A stretch of DNA of 52,763 bases from an uncultured Clostridia bacterium (GCA_946484175.1 CAMLSX010000011.1:1-52763); one strand, 5' to 3'; positions 45,377 through 52,763 are shown, counted from the stretch's first letter. Notes: a model not told the origin generated them from the letters alone. Program-made: numbers and translations.

Positions 45377-45450
45377 AGTATATCAAAACCGGGAAATGCA
45401 TGCCATTTCTTTGGCTTACATTTCCCGGTGAAATCTTACCGATTTGTAAG
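45377..45450 (-). promoter_or_regulatory. bceAB-like control region with BceR-type operator
   Basis: CTTAC-CGATTT-GTAAG at 45435-45450 fits the inverted BceR-type site (TnACA-N4-TGTAA) with one mismatch on the left half. A TATACT -10 lies at 45382-45377. The -35 region is poor, as expected for an activated promoter. Confidence 0.6.
45383..45428 (-). terminator. Hairpin after the sensor kinase gene, inside the ABC promoter region
   Basis: CCGGGAAATG/CATTTCCCGG (10 bp) with a 20-nt loop and TTTTGATA after it on the minus strand. It would end the regulator-kinase message just before the ABC transporter transcript starts. Confidence 0.5.
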
Positions 45451-45458
45451 GACACATA

Positions 45459-46469
45459 TTACTGCCAGATCTCCGGCGCGGAGTCGAGCAGAATCCGCAC
45501 CTGTGTTCCCTCTTCCACCTGAGAGGTAATCACCATTTTGTGCGACAGCTTTTCCAGCACCCTTCTGCACAGATATAATCCCAAACCTGTCGCGCGTTTA
45601 TCCGTCCGGCCATTCAGTCCGGTAAAACCCTTCTCAGAAATTCTCGGCAAATCTTCCGCTGCAATCCCGATCCCAGTATCTTCAATCACCAGAACTTTCC
45701 CCGGCTCTTCCCGAATGGTAATAGAACCTTTTGCGGTATATTTCAGAGAATTGGAGAGAATCTGCTCCACCACAAAGCCCAGCCATTTTTCATCGGTGAG
45801 CACCTGGCTGTGCAGCTCGCCCATTTCCAGCCGGATTTTTTTCCGGATAAACAGCGGCGCATATTTTCGTACAGCATGTCGCACGATTTTTTCCAGCGAA
45901 TATTTCTGAATGACAAAATCGTTGCTGCTGCTTCCCAGACGCAGATAAGAGAGCACCATTTCGACATATTGCTCCACCCGGAAGAGTTCGGCCAGCAAAT
46001 CGCGGTTCTGCTCGCTTTCTTCACTTTGAAGCAGCAGCCGCATGGCGGCAATAGGCGTTTTAATCTGATGCGCCCACAGGGTATAATATTCAATCATCGC
46101 GCTTTTTTCACGGTCGCCCGCAGACTGTACTCGCTGCTTTTCACAAAAAAGCGCACGCAGCGCGTCATTGTAATCCTCTTCAATGAGATTTCTGGGCTCC
46201 GGCAATTCTTCCAGCGAATACAGGATATTCGCCCGCAAGGATTCCAGCTTGCGGTGGCGGCTGTAAAAAAGCCCGAAATCTACACTGAAGGCGATCAGCC
46301 CGGCAAGCAGCCAGAGCATCATCATGTAAACAAACGCTTCGGATTCCAGCCGGTACAGCACAAACAGCAGGCCGCAGATCCCCGCCAGAACTGCCAGAAA
46401 GCAGAGCAGCTTTCTTCTCTGCCGCAAATAAGCCAGAAGGATATTCCACAAAGAAAGCTTTTCCGTCAT
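45459..46469 (-). CDS. BceS-like intramembrane-sensing histidine kinase
   Basis: 336 aa. Two N-terminal helices (about 20-38 and 47-68) are separated by a very short outer loop, the mark of intramembrane-sensing kinases that read the state of their ABC partner. His134 lies in the H-box YTLWAHQIKTPIAAMRLLLQ. The ATPase domain has N-box VEQILSNSLKYT, VIEDTGIGIAAEDLPRISEKGFTG and G-box KRATGLGLYLCRRVLEKL. It overlaps the regulator gene by 4 bp. Confidence 0.95.
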   Translation of the reverse strand: MTEKLSLWNILLAYLRQRRKLLCFLAVLAGICGLLFVLYRLESEAFVYMMMLWLLAGLIAFSVDFGLFYSRHRKLESLRANILYSLEELPEPRNLIEEDYNDALRALFCEKQRVQSAGDREKSAMIEYYTLWAHQIKTPIAAMRLLLQSEESEQNRDLLAELFRVEQYVEMVLSYLRLGSSSNDFVIQKYSLEKIVRHAVRKYAPLFIRKKIRLEMGELHSQVLTDEKWLGFVVEQILSNSLKYTAKGSITIREEPGKVLVIEDTGIGIAAEDLPRISEKGFTGLNGRTDKRATGLGLYLCRRVLEKLSHKMVITSQVEEGTQVRILLDSAPEIWQ

Positions 46470-47137
46470 GAGATCATATACCCGATTCCTTTCTTGGTGA
46501 TGATAAAGCCTTCCAGCCCCACTGCCTCCAGTTTCCGGCGAAGACGCGTCACGTTAACGGTCAGAGTGTTTTCGTCTACATAACAGTCAGTTTCCCACAG
46601 CTTGGTCATCAGGGAGTCGCGGCTGACGGCTTTCCCCTTGTTTTCAAGCAGTGTCTGTAAAATTTTATATTCATTTTTTGTCAGCTCTACCTTGCTGCCT
46701 TCATAGGTCAGGGTGGCGTCTCCCATGTTCAAAATCGCGCCCCGATGTTCCAACAGGCTGCTCTGGCCGCCAAAATCATATGTCCTGCGCAAAATTGCCT
46801 GCACTTTGGCTGCCAGCACATGCAAATCAAATGGTTTTGCAATAAAATCATCGCCGCCCATATTCATGGCCATGACGATATTCATATTATCGGAAGCGGA
46901 GGAAATGAAGATAATCGGCACTTTGGAAAGGCGGCGGATCTCGCTGCACCAGTGGTATCCGTTAAAAAACGGCAGGGAGATATCCAGCAGCACCAGCTGC
47001 GGGTCAAACGCGGCAAATTCTGCTGTTACCTTCTGAAAATTTTCTACACAATGGACCTCACAGCCCCAGCTCTCCATATGCCGGGCAATCGCGCCTGCAA
47101 TAACGCTGTCATCTTCCACGATCATAATTTTATACAT
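46466..47137 (-). CDS. BceR-like OmpR-family response regulator
   Basis: 223 aa. Receiver with Asp9-Asp10, phospho-Asp52 (VLLDISLPFFNG) and Lys in DDFIAKPFDLHVL. The winged-helix domain has VELTKNEYKILQTLLENKGKAVSRDSLMTKLWETD and VDENTLTVNVTRLRRKLEAVGL. It would bind the operator at 45435-45450 and switch on the ABC genes. It overlaps the kinase gene by 4 bp and lies 36 bp after cobO. Confidence 0.95.
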   Translation of the reverse strand: MYKIMIVEDDSVIAGAIARHMESWGCEVHCVENFQKVTAEFAAFDPQLVLLDISLPFFNGYHWCSEIRRLSKVPIIFISSASDNMNIVMAMNMGGDDFIAKPFDLHVLAAKVQAILRRTYDFGGQSSLLEHRGAILNMGDATLTYEGSKVELTKNEYKILQTLLENKGKAVSRDSLMTKLWETDCYVDENTLTVNVTRLRRKLEAVGLEGFIITKKGIGYMIS

Positions 47138-47173
47138 ACACTTCCCCTCTTTCTCTCTCCGGTATCCCTTATT

Positions 47174-47698
47174 TTACCATTCTATCCCTTTTCGGCCGGC
47201 GATTCCCTGGTCAAAAGGATGTCTTTTTTTGGTCATTTCGGTATGGTAATCGGCCATCTCTTCCAGCCACGTTGGGGCATGCCTCCCTGTGAGGATCACC
47301 TCTACCCCATCGCCGCGGGTTTGCAGCAGGTCGAGAAGGTACTCCCACTCCACCATGCCAATTTCACAGGCATCCAGTATCTCGTCCAATACCAGTACTG
47401 CCATTTCATGGTGATTTGCCTGTGAAAAAGCCTCCCGCAAAAACTCATGATGACTGCGTGCCATTTCCCTCTTCTCACTGTCATCCATCTGCCAGGAAAA
47501 TTTACCGCTTCCTTCATGGCGCAGCATTGTGATATTGGGGATTTTTCTCAATACATCCACTTCGCCACTGGGCGCAGATTTCAAAAACTGTACAAACCAC
47601 ACCGGCAGGCCGCTGCCTGCTGCACGGACGCTCACCCCAACTGAACAGGTGGTTTTTCCCTTACCGGTTCCCGTATACAAATGAATACAGCCCTTCAT
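47174..47698 (-). CDS. cobO: Cob(I)yrinic acid a,c-diamide adenosyltransferase (CobO/BtuR)
   Basis: 174 aa. CobA/CobO/BtuR P-loop GCIHLYTGTGKGKTTCSVGVSVRAAG at the N-terminus, VWFVQFLKSAPSGE, VLVLDEILDACEIGMV and ILTGRHAPTWLEEMADYHTEM. It adds the 5'-deoxyadenosyl group to corrinoids. There are no other cobalamin genes here, so it is likely for salvage. ATG 47698 follows AAAGGG; a promoter is visible 34 bp upstream. Confidence 0.95.
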   Translation of the reverse strand: MKGCIHLYTGTGKGKTTCSVGVSVRAAGSGLPVWFVQFLKSAPSGEVDVLRKIPNITMLRHEGSGKFSWQMDDSEKREMARSHHEFLREAFSQANHHEMAVLVLDEILDACEIGMVEWEYLLDLLQTRGDGVEVILTGRHAPTWLEEMADYHTEMTKKRHPFDQGIAGRKGIEW

Positions 47699-47731
47699 GG
47701 TATGACACCCTTTCTTATTTTTTTTGTTTTC

Positions 47732-47760
47732 ATCATACCACGATTCATTTGAAATGTCTA
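47732..47760 (-). promoter_or_regulatory. Promoter of cobO
   Basis: TAGACA at 47760-47755, 17 bp, TATGAT at 47737-47732. Confidence 0.6.
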
Positions 47761-47776
47761 TTTTTCAATTATGAAC

Positions 47777-47802
47777 AAAAACGCCGCTCCCGTAGGAGCG
47801 GC
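47777..47802 (-). terminator. Terminator assigned to tspO, beyond repeat copy D
   Basis: GCCGCTCC-TACG-GGAGCGGC followed by GTTTTTG on the minus strand. Eighteen bases of it are repeated exactly at 48129-48146, on the tspO side of the intergenic repeat. Confidence 0.75.
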
Positions 47803-48146
47803 ACAGATTGTTAAAAAAGGTCTGTTTTATCGAAAAATCGCACAAGCGCAGGACATAAAAAGAGGGAACCCCAGACGTGGGGTCCCCCTCGAAAACAGTC
47901 CGCCGAACTGTTTTCTCACCCCTTCCTGCGTTTTCGGACGCAGAAAGGGTTCCGCTCTCTGCGGAGAGCGGCCAACAGGGCTCTGCCCTTTTGGATTTCC
48001 TGCCACCTTTTATAAAAGGTGGACGAAAATTTTACGTCGCGGGGCAGCTTCTACGATTTTGCAGCGATTCCCACGCGAACAGATTTATGCAATTTTTCTT
48101 CCAGCTGGGTTTATCGACACACCGTATTGCTCCCGTAGGAGCGGCA
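47786..48146. repeat. Direct repeats GCTCCCGTAGGAGCGGCA flanking repeat copy D
   Basis: The same 18 bases occur at 47786-47803 and 48129-48146, in direct orientation, bounding about 325 bp that include repeat copy D. This looks like an insertion with duplication of part of the tspO terminator. Confidence 0.6.
47861..48082. repeat. Modular intergenic repeat, copy D (full, different middle)
   Basis: Same first module as copy B (GGGAACCCC-AGACGTGG-GGTCCCCCTCGAAAA). It is followed by ACAGTCCGCCGAACTGT, the GTTCCGCTCTCTGCGGAGAG module of copy A, and a CCACCTTTTATAAAAGGTGG palindrome where other copies have CCAAAGGG...CCCTTTGG. The terminal module from GTCGCG to CACGCGAACA closes it. Non-coding. 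Confidence 0.75.
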
Positions 48147-48155
48147 GACTTATAT

Positions 48156-48620
48156 TCAGTTCAGCAGGGCTACACCCAAATTCAGGTAAGCGGCAAACAC
48201 CAGCCACAGCAAATAGGGGATTTGCAGAATTCCCGCCAGCCGGTCATTTTTGAAAAACAGGAAAATCATCCAGACTACCAGAACCAGCAGTAACAGGAGC
48301 CAGAAAAATGAAAACCAGAACCATCCCCAGCCAAAGAAGAACAACGGCCAGAAAAAGTTTACCGCCAGCTGAGCGGCATAAATGGAAATCGCCTGTTCTC
48401 GCAGCGGCTTTTCTCCCACCAGCACCCGATAGGCCGAAACACCCATCAGAAAATACAAGGCCGTCCAGACAATGGGGAATACAATGCCCGGCGGGGAAAG
48501 CGGAGGTTGTTGGAACTGCTCGTATTTTTCCATCCCGCCGCGCGTAATCAGACCGGCAAGCGCACCGGTCCCCAGGCTGATAGCCAGGCTGAACAGAAGC
48601 TCTTTCCAGCGGATTTTCAT
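48156..48620 (-). CDS. tspO: TspO/MBR (peripheral benzodiazepine receptor-like) membrane protein
   Basis: 154 aa from ATG 48620 (MKIRWKELLFSLAISLG), 8 nt after GGGGGAG. Five helices, with the family motifs QQPPLSPPGIVFPIVWTALYFLMGVSAYRV, AAQLAVNFFWPLFFFGWG and LLWLVFAAYLNLGVALLN. TspO proteins bind tetrapyrroles such as haem and its precursors; the physiological role in Clostridia is open. Transcribed alone, apparently. Confidence 0.93.
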   Translation of the reverse strand: MKIRWKELLFSLAISLGTGALAGLITRGGMEKYEQFQQPPLSPPGIVFPIVWTALYFLMGVSAYRVLVGEKPLREQAISIYAAQLAVNFFWPLFFFGWGWFWFSFFWLLLLLVLVVWMIFLFFKNDRLAGILQIPYLLWLVFAAYLNLGVALLN

Positions 48621-48797
48621 ATACTGTCTCCCCCTTTTCATCAGGTACACAGCATCAGTATACGCTGAAAATATCCTTTTCATGCACAAAGGTAACTGCT
48701 TTTCAAAAGTTAATCAATAGACTCTGTGTAACCGGCAGCAAATACAGCTTTTTCTTATCTCTTTTCATCCTTTATTTCTCTCGTTGCTACCGATGTT

Positions 48798-48905
48798 TAG
48801 GGGGCTTCTCGCCCCCTTTCCCCCTCGCCAAAGGGACTAAGTCCCTTTGGAATCCGTATTTCGCGTCATAACAAAGTTTAAATTTTTAGCTTTCTCCTCG
48901 CGCAC
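48798..48905. repeat. Modular intergenic repeat, copy E (short)
   Basis: GGGGGCTTCTCGCCCCC (as in copy C), the CCAAAGGGAC...GTCCCTTTGG palindrome at 48828-48850 with AATCCGTA, then the terminal module from TTCGCG to CTCGCGCAC around an AACAAAGTTTAAA hairpin. It lies between the tspO promoter side and the recR terminator. The remaining part of the gap, 48690-48795, shows nothing I can name. Confidence 0.75.
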
Positions 48906-48930
48906 TTTTTTCTTTTTATCCCTCTATAAA

Positions 48931-48969
48931 GCAAAACCCGCTGCTTTCTAAAAAGAAAACAGCGGGTTT
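48931..48969 (-). terminator. Terminator after recR
   Basis: AAACCCGCTG/CAGCGGGTTT, with inner TTTTCT/AGAAAG pairing and TTTTGCTTT after it on the minus strand. Confidence 0.85.
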
Positions 48970-48971
48970 CA

Positions 48972-49574
48972 TTACAATTCTCTTCGGCCTTCAATCGCAC
49001 GGGACAGGGTGACTTCATCTGCGTATTCCAGATCGCCGCCCACAGGGATACCGTAGGCAAGACGGGTCACTCGAATGCCCATGGGTTTGAGCAAACGGGA
49101 AATGTACATGGCGGTAGCTTCGCCCTCCACCGTGGGGTTGGTCGCCATGATGACCTCTTTTATCTGGCCGTCGCCTACCCGTGCCAGCAGCTCTTTGATA
49201 TGCAACTGGTCGGGGCCTACCCCGCTCAGCGGAGAGATCACTCCGTGCAGCACATGATAGGTTGCGTTGAACTCGTTGGTGCGCTCCAGCGCGAACACGT
49301 CGCGGGGGTCTTCCACCACGCAGATGGTGGATTTGTCGCGGCTGTTGTTGCGGCACACCGGGCACAGCTCTTCGTCGGTCAGATTGCAGCACACCTTGCA
49401 ATAATGGATTTTTTCATGCGCATCCATAATCGCATTGGCAAACTTTTCGGCTTCTTCGCGCGAAATACCCAATATATGATAGGCCAGCCGCTGGGCGCTT
49501 TTGTGCCCAATGCCCGGCAGCTTTTCAAACTGCTCTACCAACGTTTCCAGCGGCGCTACATGATAGGAAGCCAT
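48972..49574 (-). CDS. recR: Recombination mediator protein RecR
   Basis: 200 aa, full length. Helix-hairpin-helix [23 protein letters not shown], four-Cys zinc site [16 protein letters not shown], Toprim [16 protein letters not shown] and the C-terminal [32 protein letters not shown]. With RecO/RecF it loads RecA at gaps. Last gene of the conserved dnaX-ybaB-recR set, 1 bp from ybaB. Confidence 0.97.
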   Translation of the reverse strand: MASYHVAPLETLVEQFEKLPGIGHKSAQRLAYHILGISREEAEKFANAIMDAHEKIHYCKVCCNLTDEELCPVCRNNSRDKSTICVVEDPRDVFALERTNEFNATYHVLHGVISPLSGVGPDQLHIKELLARVGDGQIKEVIMATNPTVEGEATAMYISRLLKPMGIRVTRLAYGIPVGGDLEYADEVTLSRAIEGRREL

Positions 49575-49575
49575 A

Positions 49576-49923
49576 TCAGAACAGGCCCGGAACGTTCAGG
49601 CCGCCGGACAGCTTCTCCATTTTCTCGCTTTTCTCGGTGGAAGCTGCGCGCAGGGCTTCGTTCGCAGCTGCAACGATCATATCAGACAGCATCTCCACAT
49701 CCTCGGGGTCTACTACCTCGGGCTTCATGTCGATGGTCTTCAGCTCCATTTTGCCGGTTACGGTTACAGTTACGGCACCGCCGCCGGAAGTTGCAGTATA
49801 TTCCTTCTCTTCCAGCTCTTTAGAGAGCACGTCCATATCCTCCTGAAGCTTCTGTGCCTGACGGGCCAGCTGCTGCAAATTGCTCACTCCGCCGCCGTAA
49901 CCCTGGGGTAATCTTGCTTTCAT
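49576..49923 (-). CDS. ybaB: Nucleoid-associated protein YbaB/EbfC family
   Basis: 115 aa. [69 protein letters not shown] is the whole family core: small, acidic helices round a beta-sheet, forming a DNA-binding dimer. Encoded between dnaX and recR as in most bacteria. Confidence 0.95.
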   Translation of the reverse strand: MKARLPQGYGGGVSNLQQLARQAQKLQEDMDVLSKELEEKEYTATSGGGAVTVTVTGKMELKTIDMKPEVVDPEDVEMLSDMIVAAANEALRAASTEKSEKMEKLSGGLNVPGLF

Positions 49924-49936
49924 AACTCAATTCCTC

Positions 49937-51586
49937 CTAGTTTTTTTCAATGACTTCAATGCCCACCTGCCGCGCCTGTTCTGTCAGGGCAGCAAGGGGG
50001 TCCTGCTTTTCTGCTTCTTTCCCCTCTGTGGGCTTATACGGGCCCAGCTTATAGACCTTGCCGGTTACCTGCCGGATGGCATCGCGCATTTTATCGCGCT
50101 GGGACGACTTCCGGAGCAGCTCGAAGGCAAGCTCCTGGGGGGCATCTATCAGCACATAGCTTCCGCTGACATATGCGGAAGAACCATGGAATGCTGCTGC
50201 AATGGACTGCGAATAATTTCGCAAAATCTGAAGGATTTCGGGCCATTCCTCCAGCTGCCGGGCGTTTGCCTGAATCTCCTCCATAGAGACGGGCTTGGTG
50301 GACGGCTGCGGGGCCGGTTCCTTCTTGACCGGTACAGGGGCCGGTTCTTTGGGAAGATCGAATTCTTCTTCCCGAATAACAGCCGGCTTTTCGGCTTCTG
50401 GCTGCGGCTCGGGTACGCTTGGTGCGGGTGAGACCGGTACGCCGGACTGCACCAACTGTTCCAGCGCGGCGATGCGGCGCACCAGTGCAGCGCTGCTGTC
50501 TTCCAGCTCGGGCGAACACAACCGGATAAGGCTCATTTCCATCTCTACCCGGCGGTTGCTGCTTCGGTACATGCGCTCCAAGCTTTCCTGAAACACGGTC
50601 AGGCCGTGCAGGATTGTGGAAAGCGGTGCAGCAAGCGCCTGTTTGGAGAGTCTCTGCTGCTCTTCGGGCGCCATAGCCAGCAGGGCGCTGGCATCTTTCA
50701 TGGTTTTGATGAGCATCATTCCGCGGAAATGATCGATCAGCTCTTCACATAGCCGCGCCATATCTTTGGAATCGCGGTACAGCCTGTCCACAATCTCCAA
50801 TGCGGCGGCGGAGTTTTTCTTCATAATAGCCTGTGTCAGGCCGAAAAGATGGTCTCTTCCGGCAAGGCCTGCCGTTTCGTTGACCACCTGTACCGTAATT
50901 TCACGGCTGTGACCCAGACACTGGTCAAGCAGTGACAGTGCGTCACGCAGGGCGCCGTCTGACAAGCGGGCGATCAGCAGCCCGGCCTGTTCTTCCAGCG
51001 AAGCGTTTTCCTGTTCTGCCACATATTGCAGCCGTGCGGCGATATCTTCGGGCGCGATACGGTGGAAGTCAAAGCGCTGGCACCGGGACAAAATGGTTGC
51101 CGGAATCCTGTGCACCTCTGTGGTTGCCAAAATAAACAGCACATGCGACGGCGGCTCTTCCAATGTTTTTAAAAGGGCATTGTATGCACCGGGCGAAAGC
51201 ATATGTACCTCGTCGATGATATACACGCGGTAGCGCGCCATTGCCGGAGTAAAAGCAGCTTCTTCGCACAAATCGCGAATACTGTCAACGCCGTTGTTGC
51301 TGGCGGCATCGATTTCCATGATATCCATCACGGAACCGTTGTCGATTCCCCTGCAAATTTCGCACTCGCCGCAAGGGTCGCCGTCTACGGGATGCAGACA
51401 GTTCACGGCTTTGGCCAGAATTTTGGCACAGGTTGTTTTACCGGTTCCGCGTGAGCCGGTGAAAAGGTACGCATGGGCAATGCGTCCGGCGGTCAGCTCA
51501 TTGCGCAGGGTGGTGGTCACCTGCGGCTGGCCTGCCACATCCGCGAAAACCTGCGGGCGCCATTTTCGATAGAGAACCTGATACAT
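49937..51586 (-). CDS. dnaX: DNA polymerase III subunits gamma/tau
   Basis: 549 aa from ATG 51586 (MYQVLYRKWRPQVFADVAGQ), 8 nt after GGGAGGTGG. AAA+ clamp-loader motor with Walker A GSRGTGKT (44-51) and zinc Cys 63, 72, 75 and 78. Walker B is in YIIDEVHMLSPGAYNALLKTLEEPP and the SRC motif in ILSRCQRFDF. A Pro/Glu-rich linker (about 390-430) and the tau-like C-terminal domain follow. Loads the sliding clamp. The SRP RNA gene lies immediately upstream on the same strand. Confidence 0.97.
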   Translation of the reverse strand: MYQVLYRKWRPQVFADVAGQPQVTTTLRNELTAGRIAHAYLFTGSRGTGKTTCAKILAKAVNCLHPVDGDPCGECEICRGIDNGSVMDIMEIDAASNNGVDSIRDLCEEAAFTPAMARYRVYIIDEVHMLSPGAYNALLKTLEEPPSHVLFILATTEVHRIPATILSRCQRFDFHRIAPEDIAARLQYVAEQENASLEEQAGLLIARLSDGALRDALSLLDQCLGHSREITVQVVNETAGLAGRDHLFGLTQAIMKKNSAAALEIVDRLYRDSKDMARLCEELIDHFRGMMLIKTMKDASALLAMAPEEQQRLSKQALAAPLSTILHGLTVFQESLERMYRSSNRRVEMEMSLIRLCSPELEDSSAALVRRIAALEQLVQSGVPVSPAPSVPEPQPEAEKPAVIREEEFDLPKEPAPVPVKKEPAPQPSTKPVSMEEIQANARQLEEWPEILQILRNYSQSIAAAFHGSSAYVSGSYVLIDAPQELAFELLRKSSQRDKMRDAIRQVTGKVYKLGPYKPTEGKEAEKQDPLAALTEQARQVGIEVIEKN

Positions 51587-51614
51587 AAATGGAACCACCT
51601 CCCGATTTTATAAA

Positions 51615-51830
51615 ATAAGAAGAGCAAGACAGCCGCCATCTTCTGACGGTATCATACCGCTGGATATACGGACGGACGGGCTGCCTGCATCGCGCAGGGC
51701 AACTCCGCTTAATGCTGCTCGGTTCCCCGCCTGACATGGTTCACGGCGCCCCGCCGTGCAGACCCATCCGCCCGCATATCCTGCGATACGCGTTCTGTCT
51801 TGCTCTATTTCTGCCGGCACAACTGCCAGC
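51615..51830 (-). ncRNA. ffs: Signal recognition particle RNA (long bacterial type)
   Basis: The S-domain core is clear on the minus strand: CCATGTCAGGCGGGGAACC then GAGCAGCATTAAGCGGAG, the conserved SRP54 (Ffh) binding hairpin. AGAGCAAGACAG (51806-51795) pairs exactly with CTGTCTTGCTCT (51632-51621), closing a roughly 186-nt rod. A GCTGGC/GCCGGC hairpin at the 5' end fits an Alu-type domain. Total length near 215 nt, longer than E. coli 4.5S. The exact ends are my estimate. It targets membrane and secreted proteins together with Ffh. Confidence 0.9.
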
Positions 51831-51836
51831 CAGATT

Positions 51837-51865
51837 ATTATATACGATTTTCAGAAAAATTACAA
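51837..51865 (-). promoter_or_regulatory. Promoter of SRP RNA
   Basis: TTGTAA at 51865-51860, 17 bp, TATAAT at 51842-51837, placing the RNA start near 51830. Confidence 0.75.
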
Positions 51866-51900
51866 CACCTGACGGCGATTTTTTTACGAAACCTGCTTTT

Positions 51901-52557
51901 TCAGCTGGAAAAGCCGTTCCAGCCAGTGACCAGCTGCGGCACCTGCCCCACAATGACCGTTTCAGACAGCACGACAGAAGTTTCTTCCTCTACTCTGCCG
52001 GAAGCGCCGGGCACATAGGTGAATGCCTGCACCTGCACAGTGAGGATAATCCGGTGGCAGGTCTGGTTCACGCCGGCAGAAGAAAACGTACTTTCATAAT
52101 CCACCTGTACATTCCCGTCGGCGGTTACGCGCAGCGGCAAAGACGGGCCGCGCCCATGCAGCAGCGCACTGCCGAGCAGAGTTCCCAACGGCACCCCGGC
52201 TTCGCAATGATTGCCCGATAAGGCTTCCTGCACTGCCAGCGCTACCTCGCTTTTCACCTGGTTCATAGCGGCGGCATTGACCGACAGGCTTTGCAGCGAA
52301 CCATCTTCTGCCTGTGAAGTGGTGAACAGCGGCTCGGTTTCTTCCTGCGAAACGTTTTCGACCGCCTCGTTGACGGCTTCGGTAATCATGCGTTTGGCCT
52401 GGCCATATGTAACATCTTCAAAAACCGAATGGATTCGCCATTCTGCCAACCCCAGCACTCCCAATGCGAGCAGGATTCCCAACAAAAAAACGGCGCGGGC
52501 TTTTATTTTTCTGCGCGGCCGTGGCCTGCGATAACGCCTCAACTGCCACACCCCCAA
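51901..52557 (-). CDS. yunB: Sporulation protein YunB
   Basis: About 218 aa. Arg/Lys-rich start, one membrane helix (about 23-42, VFLLGILLALGVLGLAEW), then the YunB domain: ITEAVNEAV, VPLGTLLGSALLHGRGPSLPLRV, FSSAGVNQTCHRIILTVQVQAFTYVP and VVLSETVIVGQVPQLV. In Bacillus yunB is a mother-cell sporulation gene (sigma-E dependent) whose product is needed for normal spores. The start is unclear: TTG 52557 gives the longest frame, but GGGGGTG lies just before another TTG at 52542. Neither is an ATG. Confidence 0.9.
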   Translation of the reverse strand: MGVWQLRRYRRPRPRRKIKARAVFLLGILLALGVLGLAEWRIHSVFEDVTYGQAKRMITEAVNEAVENVSQEETEPLFTTSQAEDGSLQSLSVNAAAMNQVKSEVALAVQEALSGNHCEAGVPLGTLLGSALLHGRGPSLPLRVTADGNVQVDYESTFSSAGVNQTCHRIILTVQVQAFTYVPGASGRVEEETSVVLSETVIVGQVPQLVTGWNGFSS

Positions 52558-52715
52558 AGACTTTTGTATTTTTACTCCAGTCTATGAAGCAAGGCTGTCC
52601 GGGGTTCCACACTCTCTGACACAGCAGAGCCGTGTCAGCTTCCTTTTGGTAGCAGGCAGTTATCAACTGCCCGAAATATTTTTCCGATGTCCCGGCGGGG
52701 GCAGGGGATTGCCCT

Positions 52716-52736
52716 TTCTTCTGCGAGAAGAAAGAG
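52716..52736. repeat. Inverted repeat CTTTCTTCT/AGAAGAAAG
   Basis: Nine-bp arms with a 3-nt centre in the non-coding 206 bp upstream of yunB, flanked by GGCACAAAGAAGCGGC. The frame that reads through this region in the minus direction has no family features, so I see no gene here. Confidence 0.5.
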
Positions 52737-52763
52737 GCACAAAGAAGCGGCAAAGGAACCGTC

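Noticed and set aside
47771-48293. Open frames of 138-160 aa across repeat copy D
   Set aside because: Their translation simply follows the repeat modules and part of antisense tspO; no coding signal.
52418-52753. 111-aa frame upstream of yunB on the minus strand
   Set aside because: No ribosome site or family motif; its second half overlaps yunB out of frame. It could only be real if a gene start outside the window joined it, which the frame does not suggest.

Overview
The window is a 52.8 kb piece of a Gram-positive Clostridia chromosome, most likely a gut-type Oscillospiraceae/Ruminococcaceae relative. This rests on two T-box leaders, the sporulation gene yunB, a long SRP RNA next to dnaX-ybaB-recR, a GSIII-type glutamine synthetase, ferredoxin-rich redox genes, a BceRSAB-like module and a GC-rich, mostly housekeeping gene set. 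I could not run a search, so the lineage is inference. No phage, transposase, integrase, CRISPR array, tRNA or 16S/23S rRNA gene is visible.

Layout. 0-2.2 kb (minus strand): a T-box leader, an M42 metallopeptidase, a membrane protein with a Cys-pair tail and the start of alaS. 2.3-6.2 kb: an AT-richer five-gene operon of three unfamiliar membrane proteins, an ABC ATPase and a membrane-anchored leucine-rich-repeat protein. 6.4-8.5 kb: kptA and a ThiE-ThiD fusion. 8.6-17.9 kb: an Asn T-box followed by asnB-pyrG-purF-carA-carB, all enzymes that use the glutamine amide. 18.1-29.2 kb: a divergent nitrogen-assimilation block. On the minus strand lie glnN (GSIII) and an AmtB-PII fusion. On the plus strand lie a three-part glutamate synthase with its own ferredoxin and FAD subunits, a short type I glutamine synthetase and an ANTAR-domain regulator resembling NitR. 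Both divergent leaders carry an intrinsic terminator that overlaps a small hairpin with an AnnGnn hexaloop, the signature of ANTAR antitermination.

29.3-31.3 kb: maf and a MATE transporter. 31.4-37.8 kb: GH29 fucosidase, a zinc dehydrogenase, GH51 arabinofuranosidase, LicD and a glycosyltransferase. 38.2-39.6 kb: a niacin transporter and its repressor NiaR, with a visible operator pair. 39.6-42.5 kb: a polysaccharide-export ABC pair and ydcF. 42.4-47.8 kb: a BceAB-type ABC transporter with its two-component system, preceded by cobO. 48-52.6 kb: tspO, recR-ybaB-dnaX, SRP RNA and yunB.

The theme of the central 20 kb is nitrogen. Ammonium enters through Amt-PII, GSIII and GSI make glutamine, the split GOGAT recycles it to glutamate, and the neighbouring T-box operon spends glutamine amide on Asn, CTP, purines and carbamoyl phosphate. 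A family of modular palindromic intergenic repeats (five copies at about 18.0, 32.9, 38.0, 47.9 and 48.8 kb) is the other notable feature.
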